A stretch of 8,522 nucleotides of DNA from Deltaproteobacteria bacterium (lineage in GTDB: Bacteria; Desulfobacterota; BSN033; UBA1163): assembly GCA_016875155.1 (NCBI GenBank), contig VGSD01000097.1, forward strand, positions 1 to 8,522. Direction: 5' to 3'. Positions 1 through 6,278 of this stretch are shown here, piece by piece. Positions within the stretch are counted from its first letter, which is position 1, and each line of letters begins with the position of its first letter. The notes below the pieces were generated by a model that was not told where the DNA came from, did not search any database, and worked only from the letters and a program-made list of their open reading frames with translations. Both the position numbers and the translations under genes were made by a program.

Positions 1-355
1 AATATTGAATGAGCTCCTCAGGGGTCAATTTACTTAGATCTTCTTCCTTGATGCCGAGGAGGTTTGCCAGTTCTTTTGGATTTTTCAGCCATTCTTCGAG
101 AAGGGAACGGGCGACTTCCGAGAGTTCAACAATATCCGGTTCCTTTAACTCGACTCCCTGGAAACGGTGGGCAAAAACCTGGTCGTAAAGATCGAAATAT
201 CTCTCACTTTTTACAAGGATCGAGCGGGCAGCCGTATAGAAGTCATCCACAGAGTTGACCAGCCCCATATTCAAGGCTTTCTGGAGCCTTAAGAAAGAGG
301 TCGGCGAAACCGGAATGCCCACTTTTTTTAATAGGTAAAAGAAATCGACAAACAT
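1..355 (-). CDS. CoxE-like VWA-family protein, N-terminal part (partial at window edge)
   Basis: An open frame runs leftward from an ATG at 353-355 to base 1 with no stop, giving 118 visible residues. The N-terminus (MFVDFFYLLKKVGIPVSP) and the segment at residues 21-65 (FLRLQKAL, DDFYTAARSILVKSE, FDLYDQVFAHRF) are what I associate with the helical N-terminal region of CoxE-like proteins. The VWA domain and its metal site (MIDAS) would lie beyond the window and cannot be checked. Members are usually encoded beside a MoxR AAA+ ATPase, as here, and such pairs act as chaperone-like systems that mature or insert metal into partner enzymes; CoxD/CoxE of CO dehydrogenase is the named example. The target here is unknown. 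No Shine-Dalgarno sequence precedes the ATG. The 145-bp gap to the upstream moxR-like gene is filled largely by a palindromic repeat, so expression may depend on readthrough or on a weak local promoter. Confidence 0.82.
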   Translation of the reverse strand, partial: MFVDFFYLLKKVGIPVSPTSFLRLQKALNMGLVNSVDDFYTAARSILVKSERYFDLYDQVFAHRFQGVELKEPDIVELSEVARSLLEEWLKNPKELANLLGIKEEDLSKLTPEELIQY

Positions 356-377
356 AAGTTTTAAAAATAGGGATTTC

Positions 378-490
378 GTTAAACGGCAACGAGGCCCGTA
401 TCGTTAATAAAGGCTACGTTTATCGTCTTTTAATTCTTTTTCCGTAACCGTTACCGAATTACGAAACGGGCTTCGTAACCCTAACCCTTG
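378..490 (-). repeat. Imperfect palindromic repeat, copy A (113 bp)
   Basis: Read on the minus strand, this block aligns over its whole length with 4578-4690 on the plus strand at roughly three-quarters identity by eye, with two small compensating indels. Shared words include CCCGTTTCG, AGACGAT, AACGATAC and the GGTTACGAAG/GGTAACGAGG start. Each copy is itself an imperfect inverted repeat: the GTTACGAAGCCCGTTTCGT arm (minus strand) mirrors GCAACGAGGCCCGTATCGTT on the other side, with an AT-rich centre. It would fold into one long hairpin. It begins about 10 bp after the MoxR stop codon and ends 22 bp before the CoxE-like start. No protein is encoded. I do not recognise the family; a MITE or REP-like dispersed element is the best description. 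Confidence 0.8.
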
Positions 491-500
491 CCAATCTTTC

Positions 501-1352
501 TTAAACTCTAAACCTTGTCACGGCACTCTGGGCCACGACATAATCAGGGCTCTTCTTGAAGAGAACGCCCAGAAAGGGAACTTCTCCCTTAACCAGATCC
601 TTCACCCGGAAATCGGGATCCGATCTCAATGCCCTGATCCAGTTGATCAATTCCCTGGTCGCCGGTTTTTTTTCAACTCCCTTGATCTCTCTGAGGCGAT
701 AGAATGTCCTGATAGCGCTTTCCAGCAGCTCTTTATCGATATCGGAGAAATGGACCGAAACAATCCTTCTCATCATATCAGGTTCTGGAAAGGCGATGTG
801 ATGGAAATTACATCGGCCCAAGAATGGATCCGAGAGGTCTTTTTTGGCATTGGAGGTAATGATGATGACTGGCCGGTTTTTAGCCTTAATGGTTTTGTCG
901 ATTTCAATGATGTCAAACTCCATCTGGTCGAGCACATCGAGCATGTCATCCTGAAAGTCAGTATCGGCCTTGTCAATTTCGTCAATTAAGAGGACGACCC
1001 TTTCCTCTGATACGAAGGACTGCCCGATCCTTCCCATCCGGATATATTCTTCGATATTGCTGACATCCCTTTTCGAATCTCCGAAGCGGCTATCATTGAG
1101 CCGGGTGAGGGTATCGTACTGATAGAGGGCATCGATCAGTTTCATGCTCGATTTGACATTGAGAACAATCAATCTCATGTGGAGGGCTTCGGCAATAGCA
1201 TGGGCGAGCATAGTTTTGCCTGTCCCCGGCTCTCCTTTGAGCAGGAGGGGCATTTCAAGCGCCATCGAGATATTGACGATCTTGGCCAGTTCCTCATCGA
1301 GCACATACTTTGAACCGCCTTCGAATTTTTTGTTTTGATTTGTTTGTTTCAT
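501..1352 (-). CDS. MoxR-family AAA+ ATPase (CoxD-like)
   Basis: The product is an AAA+ ATPase of the MoxR/CoxD kind, 283 aa from the chosen start. The Walker A motif GEPGTGKT is at residues 40-47, Walker B LLIDEID at 121-127 (Asp124, Glu125), sensor 1 (IITSN) at 164-168, and a GRCNF segment with a possible arginine finger near residue 180. MoxR ATPases work with VWA-domain partners as chaperones in assembly or metal-centre maturation of enzyme complexes. The neighbour immediately downstream is a CoxE-like protein, which fits that pairing. Start choice: an in-frame ATG exists at 1395-1397, but a sigma70-like promoter at 1401-1429 would start transcription near 1394, inside that codon. The ATG at 1350-1352 has AAGGAG eight bases upstream. 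The target enzyme is not visible; no CO dehydrogenase or methanol dehydrogenase gene is in the window. Confidence 0.9.
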   Translation of the reverse strand: MKQTNQNKKFEGGSKYVLDEELAKIVNISMALEMPLLLKGEPGTGKTMLAHAIAEALHMRLIVLNVKSSMKLIDALYQYDTLTRLNDSRFGDSKRDVSNIEEYIRMGRIGQSFVSEERVVLLIDEIDKADTDFQDDMLDVLDQMEFDIIEIDKTIKAKNRPVIIITSNAKKDLSDPFLGRCNFHHIAFPEPDMMRRIVSVHFSDIDKELLESAIRTFYRLREIKGVEKKPATRELINWIRALRSDPDFRVKDLVKGEVPFLGVLFKKSPDYVVAQSAVTRFRV

Positions 1353-1360
1353 CGACTCAA

Positions 1361-1366
1361 CTCCTT
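1361..1366 (-). promoter_or_regulatory. Ribosome binding site deciding the MoxR start
   Basis: AAGGAG on the minus strand sits eight bases before the ATG at 1350-1352. The alternative upstream ATG (1395-1397) has only a GAGG about 18 bases away, so this site selects the shorter protein. Confidence 0.7.
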
Positions 1367-1400
1367 TTTGGATCCAATCCTGTGAAATATTTTTCATAAC

Positions 1401-1429
1401 ATCATAACCACTCTTCCTCTATGTTTCAA
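1401..1429 (-). promoter_or_regulatory. Predicted sigma70-type promoter of the MoxR-like gene
   Basis: On the minus strand TTGAAA (1424-1429) is followed after 17 bases by TATGAT (1401-1406); each hexamer matches the consensus at 5 of 6 positions. The start would fall near 1394, leaving a leader of about 40 nt before the ATG at 1352. It is divergent from the exporter promoter and the two lie about 20 bp apart, so they could share a regulator; no clear operator was seen. Confidence 0.6.
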
Positions 1430-1448
1430 CTCAGAATCAGGGATTTCC

Positions 1449-1477
1449 TTGCATAAGGTATGGGAATTTGTTTAAAT
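1449..1477 (+). promoter_or_regulatory. Possible promoter of the exporter-phosphatase operon
   Basis: TTGCAT (1449-1454) and TTAAAT (1472-1477) are separated by 17 bases, matching the sigma70 consensus at 4 of 6 positions each. The expected start is about 1484, two bases before the ATG at 1486. The match is modest. The absence of any ribosome binding site before that ATG is consistent with a leaderless message. Confidence 0.35.
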
Positions 1478-1485
1478 TCTTATAT

Positions 1486-2862
1486 ATGTCTGACCTTAGA
1501 ATCGAACGCCGATGGTGGTTAACCCTGAATATTGGAATTGGCATCTTTATGTCCACACTCGATACCTCCATTGTGAACATCTCTTTACCCACGATTGTTC
1601 AATCGTTGAATACCGATATAAAGACTGTGGCATGGGTGGTGATGGCCTACCTGATCATCATCACAGGTTGTCTGCTTTTGATGGGAAGATTGGCTGACCT
1701 CTTCGGTCAGAGAAGGATCTTCTGGTTAGGTTTTTTAACCTTTACCATAGGATCTGGGTTTTGCGGTTTTTCTCCCAACATCTATTTCCTGATCGGCTCA
1801 AGAATGGTTCAGGGCCTCGGAGCCTCTGCATTAATGGCGATTGGTCCTGCGATCATCACAAGCGCCTATCCCGAAAAAGACCGGGGGCAGGCTCTTGGGA
1901 TGCTCGGTTCCATCGTCTCTATTGGATTTATCACCGGTCCGCTGATTGGAGGGTTTTTAGTTGAGCACTTAGGATGGCGGTCCATCTTTTTCATCAATCT
2001 TCCTATCGGCCTTATGGGAATCCTTCTCTCTTCAAAAGTAATGAAGGGGGATCAAAAAACAGCTTCTCAGCAGATAGACCTCCGGGGTGCTCTTCTGCTC
2101 TTTCTCTTCATCACCTCTCTTTTACTCTTTCTGAACCGAGTGGGGTGGGAATCTACGCCTCTGTTCTGGGGTTGGATCCTAGTAGCCCTGATCTGCTTTG
2201 GATTATTTCTCATCATAGAAAATCATTCCCATTCTCCACTGGTCGACCTCAGGATTTTTAAAAATCAATCCTTCCTCTCACCTCTTGGGGCAAGTTTTTT
2301 TTCATTCTGGATGAATGGGGCTCATAACTTTGTTCTCCCTTTTTTCATGCAAATTTTCCTTGGATATTCTCCTTCTCAGATGGGCATGCTCATCTTTCCG
2401 GTCGCCCTGACGGTGATGGTGATTGCACCGATTGGTGGAAGGGTTTCAGATCGGATTGGCGTTAGAATCCCCACAACCCTTGGCCTGGTCATCACTTCTC
2501 TGATCGTCTTCTCTTTTGTGTTCCTTAAGCGGGGAGCGAGCGATTACGAAATCTTAGTTAGGCATGTAGTCCTTGGAGTTGGAATCGGATTCTTCAACCC
2601 GGCCAATAATAGCGCGATCTTAGGATCGCTTCCTAAAACCCATGTGGGTGTGGCTTCGAGTTTTTTAGCCTTGGCAAGGAATTTGGGAATCGTCATTGGT
2701 GTAGCCTTTGGGGAGATGGTTGTCGCATTAAAAAGTTCAGGCGATCCGGGGGCAATCAGAGGGCCTTCTATTGAAGGCATGCAGGATGTCTGGCAGATAC
2801 TTTTAGTAATTGGTTTGATCGCTATTTTTCTCTCCTGGAGAAGGGGGAAAAAGGAGGTGTGA
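1486..2862 (+). CDS. DHA2-type MFS exporter (EmrB/QacA subfamily, 14 TM helices)
   Basis: This is an inner-membrane proton-coupled efflux transporter of 458 aa. I count 14 hydrophobic segments, the number expected of DHA2 drug exporters. Family motifs are clear: LDTSIVNISLP in helix 1 (residues 25-35), motif A GRLADLFGQRR between helices 2 and 3 (67-77), motif B RMVQGLGAS in helix 4 (106-114), and motif C GPLIGG in helix 5 (151-156) followed by LGWRSIFFINLPIG. The substrate cannot be read from the sequence; relatives export lipophilic drugs, dyes or metabolites. No EmrA-like adaptor or outer-membrane factor is adjacent, so it may work alone or pump into the periplasm. The start is uncertain: an in-frame TTG at 1468 with AAGG nine bases upstream would add six residues, but it lies upstream of the predicted transcription start, and the ATG gives the usual family N-terminus. 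The gene ends two bases before the phosphatase ATG. Confidence 0.92.
   Translation: MSDLRIERRWWLTLNIGIGIFMSTLDTSIVNISLPTIVQSLNTDIKTVAWVVMAYLIIITGCLLLMGRLADLFGQRRIFWLGFLTFTIGSGFCGFSPNIYFLIGSRMVQGLGASALMAIGPAIITSAYPEKDRGQALGMLGSIVSIGFITGPLIGGFLVEHLGWRSIFFINLPIGLMGILLSSKVMKGDQKTASQQIDLRGALLLFLFITSLLLFLNRVGWESTPLFWGWILVALICFGLFLIIENHSHSPLVDLRIFKNQSFLSPLGASFFSFWMNGAHNFVLPFFMQIFLGYSPSQMGMLIFPVALTVMVIAPIGGRVSDRIGVRIPTTLGLVITSLIVFSFVFLKRGASDYEILVRHVVLGVGIGFFNPANNSAILGSLPKTHVGVASSFLALARNLGIVIGVAFGEMVVALKSSGDPGAIRGPSIEGMQDVWQILLVIGLIAIFLSWRRGKKEV
2851..2857 (+). promoter_or_regulatory. Ribosome binding site of the phosphatase, inside the exporter gene end
   Basis: AAGGAGG lies seven bases before the ATG at 2865 and overlaps the last codons of the exporter. 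It selects ATG 2865 over the in-frame GTG at 2859, which would leave only one base after the motif. The layout implies coupled translation of the two genes. Confidence 0.8.
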
Positions 2863-2864
2863 TT

Positions 2865-4472
2865 ATGGCAAAAACAGGAAGAGGGAATGAAAAGAATATG
2901 TCCGGTGTGAGCAGAAGGGAGATGTTGAAGATCATGGGGGCAGGGGCGATCGGTACCTTGTTTCCCGGGGCCGGACATGGGCAAAGTTCCGGTTCGTTTT
3001 CCACTTCCGGAGGCGATGGGTTAATCTTTCTCGTGGGGGATGGGATGCCCCTGGGTGTCATCAAAGGGATGCATCAGGTCAGGACGAGAGTTTACGGAGA
3101 GAAGGGGACGAATTTTTATTCAAAGATGAAAGCCCCTTATTCTATGGTCGGATATATGTCCACGGAAAGCCTGTCTAGTATTGTGACGGACTCCGCCCCT
3201 GCGTCGGTCACCTGGTCTACTGGGGTTAAGACATTAAACCGTGTGATGGCCTCACTTCCGGATGGCAGGCCGCTTAAGACCATTATGGAACTTGTCAAAG
3301 AGCAAGGCTATGCGTGCGGTTTGGTGACGACGACGAGAGTGACCCATGCCACCCCTGCGGCATGGATCACTCACCAGCTCAATAGGGACAATGAAGATGC
3401 CATCGCCCTGGATTATCTTAAGTTCAAACCGGAAGTCCTCATGGGCGGCGGAAGCAGATTCTTTGATCCCCTGAGAAGGAAAGATGGAAAGGACCTTTTT
3501 AAAGGTTTCTCTAACGAAGGGTATGATGTGGTCAGAGAAAGAGCAGACCTTCTCAATCCTGAAATCGGTTCTTCTAAGAAATCACTTCTGGGAATCTTCA
3601 CCTCCTCGCACATAAGCTATTATTTGGATCGGCTCAATCAAGCGGAGCTGGGAAAGAAGCAGCCAACCCTGCCGGAGATGACGAGAGTTGCCTTGCAGAA
3701 ACTTTCAAAAAATCCGAAGGGATTTATCCTGCAGGTGGAGGCGGGAAGGATAGACCATGCCAACCATTCGAATGATGCATGGGCTGCCATCCTCGATACC
3801 TGTGAACTCGATTTGACATTAGCTGTCATTGATGAGTATCTGAAGGCCAATCCGAAGACCATTGTCATCGTCACCTCTGATCATGGCACTTCAGGCTGGG
3901 GGATTAACGGCACCGGCCCCGAATATAATGATTCTATTGAGGCCTTGAAGAAATATCAACCCATTAAGGCCTCATTTGAGGTGATTAAGACACGATTGAA
4001 AAAAGAGATGGCGCTGGCAGAGATCAAGGATGTCTTTGAATATTTCACCACTTTCAGAATCACCGATGAAGAGGCATCTATGATCCAGGCTGCGATGCAG
4101 CCCGATTATAGACCCTTCCATGGAGATTATGTGTTTCAGCCAGACGCTGTGATGGGAAAGATCCTAGCCCACAGCCTCTATGACAAAAGAAAAGGAATGA
4201 TGGAGGGTCCAGCTCTTATCCGAAGAGGAAATGTAGGATTTACTTCGACCAATCATACAGGAGAAGACCAAATCCTGCTCTCCTATGGCTATAAGGCAAA
4301 CCAGTTGGGTCTGAACAGACATGTGGACAATACTTATCTCTTTACTGCCATGTGTAAATTCTTTGGCATTCAACATCAGAATCCGACCATGACCGAGGAA
4401 GAGGCAAAACCCTTCATCAAAACCGCTTCCCTGGAAGAATGGAGAAGGCACATGGAGTTGCATATTGCTTGA
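2865..4472 (+). CDS. Tat-exported alkaline phosphatase (PhoA family)
   Basis: A 535-aa metal-dependent phosphomonoesterase. A twin-arginine signal, SRREMLK at residues 16-22 followed by a short hydrophobic, Gly/Ala-rich stretch, predicts folded export to the periplasm, with cleavage probably near residue 40. The PhoA active site is complete: metal ligand Asp59 (FLVGDGM), nucleophile Ser110 in DSA, WSTGVKT at 117-123, HATPAA at 161-166, the phosphate-binding Arg at 174, Glu292 (QVEAG), Asp297 and His301 (IDHANH), Asp339-His340 (TSDHG) and His464 (NHTGED). Two positions that are Asp153 and Lys328 in E. coli PhoA are His here (161 and 298), as in mammalian and many other bacterial enzymes. Residues about 350-460 form a long insertion before the last His ligand. 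It shares an operon with a DHA2 exporter two bases upstream. The physiological substrate is unknown; phosphate scavenging is the default guess, and no Pho box was seen. Confidence 0.92.
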   Translation: MAKTGRGNEKNMSGVSRREMLKIMGAGAIGTLFPGAGHGQSSGSFSTSGGDGLIFLVGDGMPLGVIKGMHQVRTRVYGEKGTNFYSKMKAPYSMVGYMSTESLSSIVTDSAPASVTWSTGVKTLNRVMASLPDGRPLKTIMELVKEQGYACGLVTTTRVTHATPAAWITHQLNRDNEDAIALDYLKFKPEVLMGGGSRFFDPLRRKDGKDLFKGFSNEGYDVVRERADLLNPEIGSSKKSLLGIFTSSHISYYLDRLNQAELGKKQPTLPEMTRVALQKLSKNPKGFILQVEAGRIDHANHSNDAWAAILDTCELDLTLAVIDEYLKANPKTIVIVTSDHGTSGWGINGTGPEYNDSIEALKKYQPIKASFEVIKTRLKKEMALAEIKDVFEYFTTFRITDEEASMIQAAMQPDYRPFHGDYVFQPDAVMGKILAHSLYDKRKGMMEGPALIRRGNVGFTSTNHTGEDQILLSYGYKANQLGLNRHVDNTYLFTAMCKFFGIQHQNPTMTEEEAKPFIKTASLEEWRRHMELHIA

Positions 4473-4499
4473 TTTCTCCGGAGATTGAAAAGGGGCCAT

Positions 4500-4529
4500 T
4501 TTACAAAAGGGAAAAGTTTTAGGTATAAT
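4500..4529 (+). promoter_or_regulatory. Predicted sigma70 promoter of rph-rdgB
   Basis: TTTACA (4500-4505; 5 of 6 consensus) and a perfect TATAAT (4524-4529) are separated by 18 bases. Transcription would start near 4536, 28 bp after the phosphatase stop codon plus the promoter itself, and leave a leader of about 190 nt before the rph GTG. That leader contains the whole of palindromic repeat copy B. Confidence 0.65.
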
Positions 4530-4577
4530 CGAAATAAGATGAAAAATATATTTTGGGTCAGGTCAATTCAAGAAGTC

Positions 4578-4690
4578 TAACGGTAAGGGTAACGAGGCCC
4601 GTTTCGGTTATCAGTAATGGTTAGGTAAATAATTAATAGACGATCACCGTAACCTTTTATGAACGATACAGGCTTCGTCACCGTTACCTT
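4578..4690 (+). repeat. Imperfect palindromic repeat, copy B (core ~113 bp)
   Basis: This is the same element as at 378-490 but in opposite orientation. Arms GGTAACGAGGCCCGTTTCGG (4588-4607) and, reversed, GGTAACGGTGACGAAGCC can pair with several mismatches, giving a hairpin of around 50 bp per arm. Outside the core, GGTCAAT (4561-4567) faces ATTGACC (4696-4702), and GGGTCA (4555-4560) faces TGACCC (4690-4695), so the inverted symmetry of this copy extends to about 140 bp. The element lies between the predicted rph promoter and the rph ribosome binding site, so it should be transcribed as a leader hairpin. No protein-coding potential was accepted in it. Confidence 0.8.
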
Positions 4691-4728
4691 GACCCATTGA
4701 CCTTTTACAAAACCAAAGGAGAGAAACA

Positions 4729-5448
4729 GTGAAACGTTCGGACGGAAGGAAGCCAGAGGCCTTAAGGCCATTGAAGATCACAAGAAATTATATGAAGCAT
4801 GCTGAGGGTTCGGTCCTCATGGAGATGGGCGATACGAAAGTCATCTGTTCAGCGAGTGTGGAAGAGAGGGTGCCCCCTTTTTTAAGGAATACAGGCAAAG
4901 GGTGGGTGACGGCAGAATACTCGATGCTTCCCCGATCCACTAACACCCGTACACCAAGGGATACAGGTAAGGGAAGCGGCCGGACGTTTGAGATTCAGAG
5001 ATTGATCGGACGTTCTCTCCGCTCAGTGACTGACCTAAAAGGATTCGGAGAGAAAACGATCTGGGTGGATTGTGACGTGATTCAGGCAGATGGAGGGACG
5101 CGGACAGCCTCGATCAGCGGAGCCTATGTGGCGCTGGTCGATGCCTTTCAAACAATGGTGGAGAAGGGAATGATCAATAAAATCCCTGTTCATGACTCTG
5201 TTGCCGCAGTGAGTGTGGGCAAGGTAGACGGAAAAATTCTGCTCGATTTAAACTATGAGGAGGACTCCCGGGCAGAAGTTGATATGAATGTGGTGATGAC
5301 CGGCTCCGGAAAATTTATAGAGGTTCAGGGTACTGCGGAGAATGCTGTCTTCTCAAAAAAGGAGATGGATGCATTAATCCGGGTTGCAGAAAAGGGAATC
5401 AAAAAACTGACGGTCTTTCAGAAAAAAATACTTGAAGGAGAAGGTTAA
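4729..5448 (+). CDS. rph: Ribonuclease PH
   Basis: RNase PH is a phosphorolytic 3'-5' exoribonuclease that trims tRNA 3' ends and other RNAs in the cytoplasm, working as a ring of dimers. The 239-aa product has the usual family length and motifs throughout: [14 protein letters not shown] at the start, [11 protein letters not shown] (61-71), [16 protein letters not shown] (83-98), the phosphate-binding GGTRT (122-126) within [18 protein letters not shown], and the catalytic segment [19 protein letters not shown] (173-191, acidic residues Asp179 and Asp185). DLNY replaces the commoner DLDY. The start is GTG, with AAAGGAG seven bases upstream (4715-4721). rdgB follows after 14 bp, an arrangement widely conserved in bacteria, and a tRNA gene lies just beyond. 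Expression is probably from the promoter at 4500-4529 through a long structured leader. Confidence 0.97.
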   Translation: MKRSDGRKPEALRPLKITRNYMKHAEGSVLMEMGDTKVICSASVEERVPPFLRNTGKGWVTAEYSMLPRSTNTRTPRDTGKGSGRTFEIQRLIGRSLRSVTDLKGFGEKTIWVDCDVIQADGGTRTASISGAYVALVDAFQTMVEKGMINKIPVHDSVAAVSVGKVDGKILLDLNYEEDSRAEVDMNVVMTGSGKFIEVQGTAENAVFSKKEMDALIRVAEKGIKKLTVFQKKILEGEG

Positions 5449-5462
5449 TCAACCGAAGAGGA

Positions 5463-6065
5463 TTGGAACTGATTGTAGCAACGAGAAACCAGGGCAAGGT
5501 GAGGGAAATTCGAAATGCCTTGAAAGGCTTGGGATTTCGGATTCGTGGGCTGATCGATTTTAAGGATCTTCCCGAAGTGGAAGAAGATGGAAGCAGTTTT
5601 ATAGAAAACGGATTGAAAAAGGCTCGTTTCTATTGTCAGTTTCTCGGAAAATTAACCATTGCAGATGATTCTGGGTTGGAAGTGGATGCCCTTAGAGGAA
5701 AACCAGGCATCTATTCAGCCCGTTATGCTGGAATTAGGGCATCGGACCAGGAGAACCGAAAAAAACTCCTGAATGAATTGGAAGGTGTACCAGCCTCAAA
5801 GAGGGGAGCAGGATTTAAATGCGTCATTGCAATGGTATCACCAGACGGATGGGAGTTGGTGACCGAGGGATCGTGCAGAGGGAGAATCGGGTATAAGGAG
5901 ATCGGGACAAGGGGATTCGGATATGATCCCATCTTCGTTCTTCCCCGCTGTAGGAAGACGATGGCTCAACTCAGCCTCGAAGAGAAGAACAAGATAAGCC
6001 ATCGGGGCAAAGCATTGAGGAAATTGAAAAGAGGTTTAAAAACTATAAATATGAAATTTCGTTGA
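5463..6065 (+). CDS. rdgB: XTP/dITP diphosphatase (RdgB/HAM1 family)
   Basis: This cytoplasmic house-cleaning enzyme hydrolyses XTP, ITP and dITP to monophosphates and pyrophosphate, keeping deaminated purines out of nucleic acids. The 200-aa product carries the signature blocks: IVATRNQGKVREI (4-16), SFIENGLKKA (45-54), the catalytic ADDSGLEVDALRGKPGIYSA (68-87, Asp69 the likely general base), FGYDPIF (152-158) and LEEKNKISHRGKAL (172-185). The start is non-standard: no ATG or GTG is available between an in-frame TGA at 5433 and the conserved core. TTG at 5463 gives the usual N-terminus (MELIVATRN) but follows GAGG (5458-5461) by one base. CTG at 5469 has ideal spacing but would shorten the protein by two residues. 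It is co-transcribed with rph. Confidence 0.96.
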   Translation: MELIVATRNQGKVREIRNALKGLGFRIRGLIDFKDLPEVEEDGSSFIENGLKKARFYCQFLGKLTIADDSGLEVDALRGKPGIYSARYAGIRASDQENRKKLLNELEGVPASKRGAGFKCVIAMVSPDGWELVTEGSCRGRIGYKEIGTRGFGYDPIFVLPRCRKTMAQLSLEEKNKISHRGKALRKLKRGLKTINMKFR

Positions 6066-6087
6066 AGTCGAATAAAACAAGGTTGGC

Positions 6088-6160
6088 AAAATCCCTCTAA
6101 ATCTCCCTTTTACAAAGGGAGACTTTCCCTCCTTAGGAAAAGGGGGGTGAGAGGGATTTT
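6088..6160 (+). repeat. REP-like nested palindromic element, possible terminator of rph-rdgB
   Basis: The outer arms AAAATCCCTCT (6088-6098) and AGAGGGATTTT (6150-6160) are perfect 11-bp complements. Inside, CTCCCTTT (6103-6110) and AAAGGGAG (6114-6121) form an 8-bp hairpin with a three-base loop, and a TCCCTCCTT...AGGAAAAGGGG region (6125-6146) can form a second, weaker one. The outer stem ends in TTTT and lies 22 bp after the rdgB stop, so it could terminate transcription. CCCTTT/AAAGGG arrays of this kind are dispersed in many environmental genomes, so it may primarily be a mobile repeat. Confidence 0.7.
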
Positions 6161-6225
6161 AAAGGCTATCAGCTCATTGGAATATTTCGGCAAATATGTT
6201 AATTATTTGAAAATCAGTTTTTATT

Positions 6226-6254
6226 TAGACAATCCCTGCTTAGATTCAAAGAAT
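6226..6254 (+). promoter_or_regulatory. Weak candidate promoter for tRNA-Pro
   Basis: TAGACA (6226-6231) and AAGAAT (6249-6254) are 17 bases apart, matching consensus at 5 and 4 of 6 positions. The start near 6261 would leave about 18 nt before the mature tRNA. Nothing better was found in the AT-rich stretch 6161-6278, which otherwise shows no gene. Confidence 0.3.
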
Positions 6255-6278
6255 TTGGTTATTGGAATTTTAAAATGT

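Noticed and set aside
64..258. Plus-strand frame of 64 codons
   Set aside because: It is antisense to the clear CoxE-like protein and has no recognisable features.
1460..1490. ATG at 1460 as exporter start
   Set aside because: It is in a different reading frame from the exporter.
2544..3064. Minus-strand frames across the exporter-phosphatase junction
   Set aside because: They are antisense to two strongly conserved proteins and look like frame shadows.
4472..4490. Terminator after the phosphatase (TCTCCGGAGA)
   Set aside because: The palindrome has no room for a loop, is only five bases per arm and lacks a T tract.
4577..4771. Minus-strand 64-codon frame through palindromic copy B
   Set aside because: It crosses the non-coding repeat and the start of rph, has no family signal and no ribosome binding site.
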